Positions 49,344 through 56,897 of a DNA stretch of 64,000 nucleotides are shown one piece after another. The stretch is from contig JUHI01000008.1 in the NCBI GenBank assembly GCA_000799755.1, forward strand, positions 1 to 64,000, written 5' to 3'. The DNA is from Martinezella tropici. Its GTDB lineage: Bacteria > Pseudomonadota > Alphaproteobacteria > Rhizobiales > Rhizobiaceae. Both the position numbers and the translations under genes were made by a program. The first letter of the stretch is position 1; each line of letters opens with the position of its first letter. Below the pieces are notes generated by a model. That model worked only from the letters and a program-made list of their open reading frames with translations. It did no database searches and was not told the origin of the DNA.

Positions 49344-50399
49344 TCAGCACCGCTGCCAATAGGCGGCGATGCTGAAGCTGCCCGGCTCGCGCGCGATCTC
49401 CGTTTTGACGAAGGTACGGATGGCGCGGGCCTGCTTCTGTTCGCAAGCCGCCCAGATGTAGGTTTCGGGGTCGGCCGCCGGCACGAGATCGCGCATGATG
49501 CGCTCGAGCGTGTCGGTCGTCCCTGCCGGCGCATCATTGCGATGCAGCCAGGTGAGGTTCATCGATGTGCTGGAGATGAGGGGCTGCTCCTCTTCCTTGT
49601 TCGCCACTTCCAGAAATACGCGCAAGTCTGCATCGGCCGGCATGGCGGCCGCGATGCGGGCAATGGCGGGCAAAGCCGTCTCGTCGCCGGCGAGAATGAG
49701 CTTGCGAGCCGCCGGAACGCCACCGCCGCCTGGCCCGATGAGGCCGGCGCGATCACCCGGGCGGGCCGTCATCGCCCAGGTTGCTCCCGGTACGTTGTCG
49801 CCTTCATGCACGACGAAGTCGATGTCCATTTGACTGCGGGCAAGGTCGATGTTGCGGATCGTATAGGCACGCAGGGTCAGTTCATCCTCGCCCTTCGGCC
49901 AATGGATGCGGCCGTCCGGCTCCGTATGCGGCCAGACCGGCTCGCGTCCCTTTGGCGGAATGAGGAGGCGAACATGCAGTCCACCCTCGACGAAATGCCT
50001 GGCGTCATCGGTCGCGACTACGACCCGGCGCATATGCGGGGTGATGTCGTAGGCATCGACGACGCTGATCTCACGGAAGTTCGGTATGGTGGACGGCTGC
50101 GGTCCATCGGCCCAGTTCAGGTCGAGTGCATTGCCTGTGGAGAGTTCGAAGAGGTTCTCGACGACCATGCTGCGTATGGTGAAGAGCATCGCCGCCGTCG
50201 GGCAACGCAGCTTGATATCGAGGCGATCGTCGCTGACGGCGATGTCGGCGCTGCCGATGACGGTTTCAAGGCGTGCACCTGCGTCACTCCGCGTAATCGT
50301 GACATGTTCGGCAAAGCGCGCGCAGAACTGATCCAGCAACTGGCCGGCATCTTTGTGCGTGGCGACGCCGGAAGCGGTGAAATCCCTTGCGTGCATCAT
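49344..50399 (-). CDS. Siderophore-interacting protein with N-terminal DUF2218 domain
   Basis: A 351-residue cytoplasmic ferric-siderophore reductase. Residues 1-100 form a DUF2218 domain (ATHKDAGQLLDQFCARFAEHVTI ... LRCPTAAMLFTIRSMVVENLFEL). The rest is a SIP-type flavin reductase: RAYTIRNID (FAD-binding RxYT/S), MDIDFVVHEGDNVPGATWAMTARPGDRAGLIGPGG and LILAGDETALPAIARI, with a C-terminal YIWAACEQKQARAIRTF...SFSIAAYWQRC block. It would release iron from the imported ferric siderophore by NAD(P)H-dependent reduction. Its ATG overlaps the fhuB stop by four bases (ATGA) and has AAGGAG upstream; the open frame beyond that is a shadow of fhuB. Last gene of the fhu run. Confidence 0.9.
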   Translation of the reverse strand: MMHARDFTASGVATHKDAGQLLDQFCARFAEHVTITRSDAGARLETVIGSADIAVSDDRLDIKLRCPTAAMLFTIRSMVVENLFELSTGNALDLNWADGPQPSTIPNFREISVVDAYDITPHMRRVVVATDDARHFVEGGLHVRLLIPPKGREPVWPHTEPDGRIHWPKGEDELTLRAYTIRNIDLARSQMDIDFVVHEGDNVPGATWAMTARPGDRAGLIGPGGGGVPAARKLILAGDETALPAIARIAAAMPADADLRVFLEVANKEEEQPLISSTSMNLTWLHRNDAPAGTTDTLERIMRDLVPAADPETYIWAACEQKQARAIRTFVKTEIAREPGSFSIAAYWQRC

Positions 50400-52396
50400 T
50401 GCTTTGTCTCCTTGCGGGTCAGGAACCAGATGAGATAGGGGCCGCCGATCAGAGCCGCGAACAGGCCGACGGGCACCTCGTAGGGAAAGATGACGATCCG
50501 CGACAGCCAATCGGCGAGCGTCAGCAGCATGGCGCCGAGCAGCAGTGTTGCCGCCAACTGCCTGCCGGTTTCGCGGAAACCGATCAGGCGGGCGAGATGC
50601 GGCGCGACCAATCCTGTCAGGCTGAGGGGGCCGACGAGGAAGGACGGAATGGCGGTCAGGAGAGCGGCCAGGACAGCCAGAGCGAGCCGGCTCATCGCAA
50701 CCGACAGGCCGACTGAGCGGGAGACGCTGCCTCCAAGCGGCAGGACATCGAACCACCGCTTGAGAAGCGGCAACAGCGGAAGAAGAAGCACGGCCGAGAG
50801 AAGTCCCGTCCAAGCCTCCAAGGAACCGGCGCGGTTGGTCGATCCCGACAGCCAGGTCAGCAGGAGATAGCTGCGCAGATCGCCGCGGGAGAGGACGACG
50901 GTGACGATCGCCATCGATAGCGCGCCAATGGCGACGCCCGAAAGCAGCAGGCGTTCCGGGCCGAAGCCGCCGCGAGCGCTGATCGCCATCATGGCCAGGA
51001 ATGCAACGAGGGCGCCGATCGTCATCGCGGCGATCGTGATGGCGGGTGAGGGGAAAGCAAAGAGGAAGAGTGCCGCCGTCAGTCCGGCGCCACCGCCGGC
51101 GCTGATGCCCAGGACTTCGGGGCCTGCGAGGGGATTGCCGGTCAGTCGCTGCATGATGAATCCGGCCGCTGCGAGCATGGTGCCGGCAGTGGCGGCAACG
51201 ACGGTTCGCGGTAGCCGGAAAGGCAACAGCTCCCAGAATTGGTTGCCGATAGCCATCTGCCAGCCATCGATTCCGCGCCCGATCGAAAGCGCAAGAACTA
51301 TCAGGAAGAGGCAGCTGACGACGAGCAAGACAAGCGCTCGTCCGGGGGCGGCGAGATTTAGCCTGGTTCGAAGGGTAGCATCCGCACGCAGCGCATTGGC
51401 CGAATGCAGCCTCGGCAAGAGCAGAAGCAGGAGCGGTCCGCCAAGAAGTGCTGTGGCAGCACCGGTGGGGGCAAGGTCCGTGAAGCCGGGCGACAGCAGC
51501 TGCACGGCACAATCCGTAAGGAACAGCAGCCCAGCGCCGGCGATCGGGGCGGCGATCAGCAATTGTCCGGTGCGGCGCGCTCCGCAAAATCTTGCAAGAT
51601 GAGGTGCTGCAAGGCCGAGAAAGCCGATAACGCCGACCTGCGCCGTCACCGAGGCCGCAAGCCAGACGGCGATAAGAAGAATGGCGAAGCGCATGGCGTG
51701 CAAGGCAAGGCCAAGGCTCTTTGCTCTGCTGTCGTCCAGACTCATGACCGTAAGCGGTCGAATGAGTACAAGGGCTGCGGCAAAGCCGATGACGAGACGG
51801 GGTGCAAGGGTGATGACGCCATCCCAGCTTTGCTGATTGAGTGCGCCCGCGCCCCAGATGAAGACGGACATGGCATATTCGCCACGCGCAAGGATGATGG
51901 TGACGCTGAGCGCGGCGGCGACCAATGTCACCATCATGCCGCAGAGCGCCACCGTCACCGGATCGAGGCCACGGCGCCAGCTTAGAGCGAGAACGATGAG
52001 GACGGCCGCAAGCCCGCCGGCAAAGGCAGAAATCTCGCGCGGCAGGCCGATGAGCAGCGGAGAGAGACCAACGGCGATCGTCATCGCCAGTTGCGCGCCG
52101 GCGGTGATCCCGAGTGTCGAGGCGTCGGCGATCGGATTGCGCAGGACCCTTTGCAACAGAGCGCCGGAAAGGCCGAGCGCCGCCCCGGCGACGATCGCGA
52201 TCGCCGAACGCGGCAGCAGGCTATCGGTGAGCAGAATATGGTTGAGGGTGGCCGCCCCAGGCATGTCAGGGGCAAGGTGCGGGCGCAGGACGATCAGCGC
52301 CGCAAAGGCGAGAATGCAGATAGCGCCCAGCAGCGCGCCGTTGCGCGCCAGCGATCTGCCTTTCGCAATCAGCGGGCGATCAACCATTCCATGCAC
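50396..52396 (-). CDS. fhuB: Ferric siderophore ABC transporter permease, fused FhuB type
   Basis: A 666-residue permease made of two FecCD domains in one chain, the FhuB arrangement. First half: LPRSAIAIVAGAALGLSGALLQRVLRNPIADASTLGITAGAQLA and GVIGFLGLAAPHLAR; second half: LPRTVVAATAGTMLAAAGFIMQRLTGNPLAGPEVLGISAGGGAG and GLVAPHLARLIGF. About 20 membrane helices are predicted. It imports ferric hydroxamates through the inner membrane. A GTG start at 52396 with GGGAGG upstream is preferred, overlapping the fhuD stop by 17 bases; an ATG at 52387 is the alternative. No ATPase gene accompanies it. Confidence 0.93.
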   Translation of the reverse strand: MHGMVDRPLIAKGRSLARNGALLGAICILAFAALIVLRPHLAPDMPGAATLNHILLTDSLLPRSAIAIVAGAALGLSGALLQRVLRNPIADASTLGITAGAQLAMTIAVGLSPLLIGLPREISAFAGGLAAVLIVLALSWRRGLDPVTVALCGMMVTLVAAALSVTIILARGEYAMSVFIWGAGALNQQSWDGVITLAPRLVIGFAAALVLIRPLTVMSLDDSRAKSLGLALHAMRFAILLIAVWLAASVTAQVGVIGFLGLAAPHLARFCGARRTGQLLIAAPIAGAGLLFLTDCAVQLLSPGFTDLAPTGAATALLGGPLLLLLLPRLHSANALRADATLRTRLNLAAPGRALVLLVVSCLFLIVLALSIGRGIDGWQMAIGNQFWELLPFRLPRTVVAATAGTMLAAAGFIMQRLTGNPLAGPEVLGISAGGGAGLTAALFLFAFPSPAITIAAMTIGALVAFLAMMAISARGGFGPERLLLSGVAIGALSMAIVTVVLSRGDLRSYLLLTWLSGSTNRAGSLEAWTGLLSAVLLLPLLPLLKRWFDVLPLGGSVSRSVGLSVAMSRLALAVLAALLTAIPSFLVGPLSLTGLVAPHLARLIGFRETGRQLAATLLLGAMLLTLADWLSRIVIFPYEVPVGLFAALIGGPYLIWFLTRKETKQ

Positions 52397-53273
52397 GGGT
52401 CAGCCCTCCCGCAAGGAGATCGGCAAAACGCGCCGCTGCCGGCAACGCGCCATAGGGGTTGATGGAGCCGAGCGTGAGGACGCGGCCGTGCTGCACTGGT
52501 GGCAGCGCTTTCCAGAAGGCGCTTTGTTGCAATTCCACAAGCGCTTCTGCCGGATGTGGCGGAATGAGGACGATCCATGCTTCCGGCATGGCGGCGAGCC
52601 GCTCGATGCCGACGGGCGCGGTCGCCGAATAGCTCGTCAGCTCCGGCCAGGCATTGGCAAGGCCCGTGCGGCTCAGAACCTCGCCGAACATGCTGTCTGA
52701 GCCGAAGACGCGGAAGTGGTTGGCATCGCCGAGATTGATCGGCAGGATTGGGCGATGATCGCCCTTGCTGAACCTGCTGCGATAAGTGTCGAGCTTTTCT
52801 CGCGTTGCGTCGACGAGCGCGCGACCGGTGGCCAGCCCGAGCCGCTCACCGATCGCAAGCGTCATCTCTTCAGAACGCTGGTACGGGCTGGCTCCTGGTT
52901 GATAGACTGCATGGCTTTCGACCGGCGCGATCAGCCGCAGGCGCTCATCGGCCCAGGCATAGAAATTCGAATTGAAGATCAGGTCCGGCTTGGCGGCATA
53001 AAGCATTTCGAAATTCGGCGTGCCGCGCAGCCCGAGATCGGCGACTCCTGCGGGGATGGCAGGGGTAACGGCAACGTCCCGGAACTGCAGCAGCTCGGTG
53101 CCGGCGACCACATTGGCGCCGATCGAAAGCAGGGTTTCCAGAATGGCCCAATCGAGCGTTGCCACGCGCGGACCCGTCGCGGCGCGCGCCGGCCTCAAAC
53201 CGGCAAGTGCACCGGCGCCTGCAATGGCAAGGAATTGCCGGCGCGACAGCCTGTGAGCGCTTCTTGCCGTCAT
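52380..53273 (-). CDS. fhuD: Ferric hydroxamate-binding protein, FhuD type, Tat-exported
   Basis: A 297-residue class III siderophore-binding protein. The first 32 residues are a twin-arginine signal (RLSRRQFLAIAGAGALAGLRPARAA). The mature domain has RVATLDWAILETLLSIGANVVAG, the D-x-G strand GVADLGLRGTPNFEMLYAAKPDLIFNSNF, and PVGIERLAAMPEAWIVLIPPH, matching FhuD proteins of about 265-300 residues that bind ferrichrome-type hydroxamates in the periplasm. It is 100 bases downstream of the receptor gene and overlaps fhuB. Confidence 0.9.
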   Translation of the reverse strand: MTARSAHRLSRRQFLAIAGAGALAGLRPARAATGPRVATLDWAILETLLSIGANVVAGTELLQFRDVAVTPAIPAGVADLGLRGTPNFEMLYAAKPDLIFNSNFYAWADERLRLIAPVESHAVYQPGASPYQRSEEMTLAIGERLGLATGRALVDATREKLDTYRSRFSKGDHRPILPINLGDANHFRVFGSDSMFGEVLSRTGLANAWPELTSYSATAPVGIERLAAMPEAWIVLIPPHPAEALVELQQSAFWKALPPVQHGRVLTLGSINPYGALPAAARFADLLAGGLTRAWNG

Positions 53274-53344
53274 GCTGGCATCGCCTTTGGTTTCAACGAA
53301 TTCGAGGATTGCCTTGCGGCAATCCCCGGTCCTTTGCCATGATC

Positions 53345-53370
53345 GAGAAGAAAAGTATACTTTATTTCTC
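53345..53370. terminator. Inverted repeat after fhuA
   Basis: GAGAA and TTCTC arms flank a perfect AAGTATACTT palindrome just 3 bases after the fhuA stop on the minus strand. It could be a partial terminator that limits fhuD-fhuB expression relative to the receptor. Confidence 0.4.
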
Positions 53371-53373
53371 AAC

Positions 53374-55560
53374 TTACCACTTCTTGCTGAGCTTGAAAGT
53401 GATGGTTCTGGCATCGCCGTAGCCGCAGACATTTTCCCCGGCGCAACCCGAGACATAGTCCTTGTCGAAGATGTTGGCGACGTTGAGCGAGGCGCCCCAT
53501 CCCTTCTTTTCGTAGCGAATGCCGGCGTCGAAGAGCGTTGCGGAAGGCACCCGCAACGTATTGGCCTGATCCGCCCAGGACTTGCCCTGATAACGCACGC
53601 CGGCGCCGATGCTGAGACCATCGAGCGCGTCGCTGGTGAAAGCGTAATCTAGCCAAAGTGCGGCTGTAGAGTTCGGCACCAGATAAGGCGAATTGCCGAT
53701 GATAGCGGTATTCAGGTCCTTGATGACTTCCAGATCTGTGTACGAATAGGAGCCGAGCAGCTTCCAGTTGTCGTCGAGATTGACCTTGCCTTCGAATTCG
53801 ACGCCACGCGAACGCACTTCGCCGATCTGGCGCTGCAGGAAGGTGGTGGGATCGGTCAGAGCCATGTTCTTGCGGTCGATCTGGAAGATAGACGCCGTGA
53901 ACAGGCCGTCGATGAAGTCCGGCTCGTACTTGATGCCGGCCTCGTATTGCTCGCCCTTTTCAGGCGTCAGGCCGCCACCGGTGACGCTGGTGCCGATCAG
54001 CGGATTAAAGAAGGTGCCGGCGCTGATATAGGGCGTGATGCCGTTGGAGAACTCATAGGCAAGACCCGCCCGGCCGCTCGGCGCGTTTTCGTTCGACTTG
54101 TAGGTCGTGCCGATCTTCGAGTCGGAGTTGGTATCGACGAAGTCGTAGCGGCCGTTGAGCGTGACCAGCCAGCCGCCGCCGAAGCGCATCTGGTCCTGCG
54201 TATAGATGCCGAGCTGCTGCTGCGTCATGACCTGATTGAGGTAGACGAAATTGGTCCCCTGCGGCGTGCCATAGACCGGGTTGGTGGCGCTGATCGGGTT
54301 GGAGCCGCAGCAGGCCTGGATCTGGTCGAGGCGATAGATCGAATAGTCGGTGCCGATCAGGAAATCATGGCTGATCGGGCCGGTGTCGAACTTGTTCTCC
54401 GCGCGGGTATCGACCGAGAAGGTGTCGACCTTCGAACGCTCGAAGAAGCCGATGCGGTTCAGCATATAGTTCGGATCATTGTAGGAGGGGCTGAGCGGAT
54501 TGCCGTCGACGTAGCCGTTCAGATATGGGCCTTCCTCACGCTTATAGAGGTGACCGTAACGCGCATTCTGCGACACGGTCCAGCCGCCGTCGAAATCATG
54601 CGAGAATTCATAGCCAAGCATCTGCTGGGCGTATTTCAGATTGTCGATGCTGCGCTCGCCATAGAATGCATCGCGCTTGATCTTGCCGAAAGGCGCATCG
54701 ACGACGGTGCCGACATAGGGGAAGAAGCCGTTGCCGCTGTGGATCTCGTCGAGGCCGCTCAGCATGCCGAAGACGGTCAGCTTGGTGGACTCATCCGGCG
54801 AAATGGTGACCTGCGGCATGATGAAGCCGCGCAGATCGCGCGTGCCGTCGCTATACGTATCGCCACCGGCGATCTTGCCGGTCAGGCGGTAGCGATAGAC
54901 GCCATCGGCCGAGAGCTTGTCGGAGAAATCGAAGCCGATGAAGGCATTGCCGAGATTGTTGATGCCGATCTCGGTCGAATATTGCGGGGTGTCGGTCGGC
55001 TCCTTGCGGACCATGTTGACGAGGCCGCCCGGATTGGCGCCGCCGTAAAGCACGGAAGACGGCCCCTTCAGCACTTCGACACGCTCGAGCATGTAGGGAT
55101 CGATCTGGAAGCCGCCGAAGCCGTAGCTGTAGAGCGTCAGGCCATTCATGAAGACGCCGGTCTGCGTGGCGTCGAAGCCGCGAATGTAAAACCAGTCGGT
55201 GTCGCCGTCGTTGCCGAAGGGCTGGGTGGTGACGCCGGGCGTATAGCGCAGCGCTTCGTCCACCTTGTTGGTGATGCCGCGATCCTGCATTTCCTGCTGG
55301 CCGATGACGGAGACCGATTGCGGCACTTCGGTGAGCGGCGTGTCGGATTTCGAGCCCGACGTCGTCTTTTTGGCGACGTAGCCTTTGACCGGCGCCGTGC
55401 CGCTGTCTTCACCCTTCTGCTGCGCGCCCTGAATGACCAGCGGCTGCAGTTCGGTGGCGGCCTCTTGCGCCATGAGCTGCGAGCTCGACATCAGCGCGAT
55501 CATGGCTACGCCCGTCGCCATGAGCCGTGCCCGCGATACGTCCTGCTTCAATCCCTGCAT
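53374..55560 (-). CDS. fhuA: TonB-dependent ferric siderophore receptor, FhuA type
   Basis: A 728-residue outer-membrane receptor. A signal peptide ends near residue 31 (MIALMSSSQLMAQEA). The plug domain (about 75-190) contains TEVPQSVSVIGQQEMQDRGITNKVDEALRYTPGV and RGFDATQTGVFMNGL ... YMLERVEVLKGPSSVLYGGANPGGLVNMVRK, diagnostic for the siderophore subgroup (TIGR01783). The barrel ends in NVANIFDKDYVSGCAGENVCGYGDARTITFKLSKKW with the required terminal aromatic. The paired cysteines in extracellular loops (QACCGSNP; CAGENVC) are like those in hydroxamate receptors. Ferrichrome or a rhizobial hydroxamate such as vicibactin is the likely ligand. An IRO-box-like element lies 61 bases upstream. 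Confidence 0.9.
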   Translation of the reverse strand: MQGLKQDVSRARLMATGVAMIALMSSSQLMAQEAATELQPLVIQGAQQKGEDSGTAPVKGYVAKKTTSGSKSDTPLTEVPQSVSVIGQQEMQDRGITNKVDEALRYTPGVTTQPFGNDGDTDWFYIRGFDATQTGVFMNGLTLYSYGFGGFQIDPYMLERVEVLKGPSSVLYGGANPGGLVNMVRKEPTDTPQYSTEIGINNLGNAFIGFDFSDKLSADGVYRYRLTGKIAGGDTYSDGTRDLRGFIMPQVTISPDESTKLTVFGMLSGLDEIHSGNGFFPYVGTVVDAPFGKIKRDAFYGERSIDNLKYAQQMLGYEFSHDFDGGWTVSQNARYGHLYKREEGPYLNGYVDGNPLSPSYNDPNYMLNRIGFFERSKVDTFSVDTRAENKFDTGPISHDFLIGTDYSIYRLDQIQACCGSNPISATNPVYGTPQGTNFVYLNQVMTQQQLGIYTQDQMRFGGGWLVTLNGRYDFVDTNSDSKIGTTYKSNENAPSGRAGLAYEFSNGITPYISAGTFFNPLIGTSVTGGGLTPEKGEQYEAGIKYEPDFIDGLFTASIFQIDRKNMALTDPTTFLQRQIGEVRSRGVEFEGKVNLDDNWKLLGSYSYTDLEVIKDLNTAIIGNSPYLVPNSTAALWLDYAFTSDALDGLSIGAGVRYQGKSWADQANTLRVPSATLFDAGIRYEKKGWGASLNVANIFDKDYVSGCAGENVCGYGDARTITFKLSKKW

Positions 55561-55620
55561 TTCCCTATTTGTCCCGAATTCTTGCGCCCGTTCGGCCCTG
55601 CGGCCGATCCCTCGATAAGA

Positions 55621-55635
55621 TGAGCAATTAACTCA
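55621..55635. promoter_or_regulatory. IRO-box-like element (RirA site) upstream of fhuA
   Basis: TGAGCAATTAACTCA matches the TGA-N9-TCA iron-responsive operator used by RirA in Rhizobiales, and is nearly palindromic throughout. Its place, 61 bases before the fhuA start, fits repression of the receptor operon when iron is plentiful. Confidence 0.7.
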
Positions 55636-55727
55636 TATTTACAAACGCGGCTTGTCTGTCACGGGGGAAATTGAATGTTTTTGGGCAATTCTCCGCGAAG
55701 CGCGCAATTGCTCGTGGAGTGTGGTTT

Positions 55728-56612
55728 TCAGGCAAGCCTGCTGCGTTTCCAGCTTGCCGGCGCTGCGCCGACATTCTTGCGGAAGACGCGGGTGAAATGC
55801 GCCTGATCGGCAAAGCCGGTTTCGACGGCGACCGTCGTCAGCGGCATCTCGCTGTTCAGCAGCAGGTGCTTGGCGCGCTCGAGCCTGGCCTGCGTCTGCC
55901 ACTGATGCGGCGGCAGGCCGGTAGAGGCCTTGAAGGCATGGCTGAAATGCGATTGCGAAAGGCCGGTCAGCACCGCAAGTTCTTCCAGCCGGATGGCGCG
56001 CGTGCAATGTTCTTCGATATAGTCGACCGCGCGGCGCAACTGCCACGTGGCAAGGCCGCTGCGCTTGCGTGGCTGCGTTCCCCGTAACTGCAACACGTCG
56101 ATCAGCAGCGAAAGCGTCAGGCCGTCGCCATAGAGATCGTGCAGCGGCTCGGGGTTTTCGCACTCGGCGGCGATCAGCTCCGCAAGTGCCATCACGCGTT
56201 GGTCGTTGAAATGCAGCTGCGGGCGGTCAAGCTGTGCCGGATCAATGTTTTCCATCAGCCGCTGGCTGACAATCTCGGCGTTGAAATGAATATCGAGGTG
56301 TCGGACGAACTCGACACCTGAGATGTCGACCCAAAGCTCCATGCCGGCAGGGATATAGGAGATGCGCCCGCTGTCGTAATCCTGCAACTGGCTCTTTGCG
56401 CGCGGTGTCGGCCGAACATGGGTTGTGCCGGCGCCGCGCTGTTCGAGAAGAATGAACAGGCGCGGATCGCGCGCAACATAGTATCCGCCTGCCTGTGCCG
56501 CGCAGTTGACGTTCCAGATATCGGCAACAATTCCGTTCCAGTGGCGGCGATGCATGCCGCCGACGACGGAAAAGCCTCCGATCTTGTTCTGCATTCTTGG
56601 CTGAAACGTCAT
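55728..56612 (-). CDS. AraC family transcriptional regulator
   Basis: A 294-residue regulator. The N-terminal two-thirds is an effector domain (WNVNCAAQAGGYYVARDPRLFILLEQRGAG; ISYIPAGMELWVDISGVEFVRHLDIHFN), and the C-terminus holds two helix-turn-helix units (AIRLEELAVLTGLSQSHFSHAFKASTGLPPHQW; PLTTVAVETGFADQAHFTRVFRKNVGAAPASWK). GGAAG precedes the ATG. It lies just upstream of fhuA on the same strand. AraC regulators beside receptor genes usually sense the cognate ferric siderophore and activate uptake, so that is the likely role here. Confidence 0.88.
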   Translation of the reverse strand: MTFQPRMQNKIGGFSVVGGMHRRHWNGIVADIWNVNCAAQAGGYYVARDPRLFILLEQRGAGTTHVRPTPRAKSQLQDYDSGRISYIPAGMELWVDISGVEFVRHLDIHFNAEIVSQRLMENIDPAQLDRPQLHFNDQRVMALAELIAAECENPEPLHDLYGDGLTLSLLIDVLQLRGTQPRKRSGLATWQLRRAVDYIEEHCTRAIRLEELAVLTGLSQSHFSHAFKASTGLPPHQWQTQARLERAKHLLLNSEMPLTTVAVETGFADQAHFTRVFRKNVGAAPASWKRSRLA

Positions 56613-56897
56613 TTGCAGCTTCCGGTATCGCTCCCTCGCAATAATCCTTCAGGTTAAACTCAAGTTATTATAGGAACGCGACGAAGATGGCAATCATGAG
56701 CTTGTGATGTGAGGTGTTGTCTGCGGGGCCTTTCGACTGAAGCCCGGAACAACGCGCCCAATTGACGATTGTACATGCTGGACGGCAAGCCTATCCGCCC
56801 GTTTTGCGCCTGCTGCAACAACGCCCGCTTGAAATTTCGCTCGTCTTCCGCCACCTGTGCGGCGCGACTTTTGTTATTCCCAGGAGACTAGACGCCT
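56613..56897 (+). promoter_or_regulatory. Upstream region of htpG with RpoH-like promoter
   Basis: CTTGAAA at 56828-56834 matches the heat-shock sigma-32 -35 element; CCACCTGT beginning about 15 bases later is a fair -10. The spacing to the htpG start (about 35 bases from the -10) is reasonable. CCCAGGAG lies before the ATG. The first half of the region also carries the start signals of the divergent AraC gene. Confidence 0.5.

Noticed and set aside
48636-50438. 600-codon plus-strand open frame opposite nasT and the siderophore reductase
   Set aside because: Antisense to two clear genes, no recognisable domain, composition typical of a shadow frame.
49344-51587. Apparent 747-residue fusion with the siderophore reductase
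   Set aside because: The upstream part is an alternative frame of fhuB; a normal start with ATGA overlap and Shine-Dalgarno site exists at 50399.
50396-52396. FhuB as an accidental fusion of two permease genes
   Set aside because: The two-domain single chain of about 660 residues is the normal FhuB arrangement.
53947-55623. 558-codon plus-strand open frame opposite fhuA
   Set aside because: Shadow of the receptor gene; alanine/arginine/valine-rich with no motifs.
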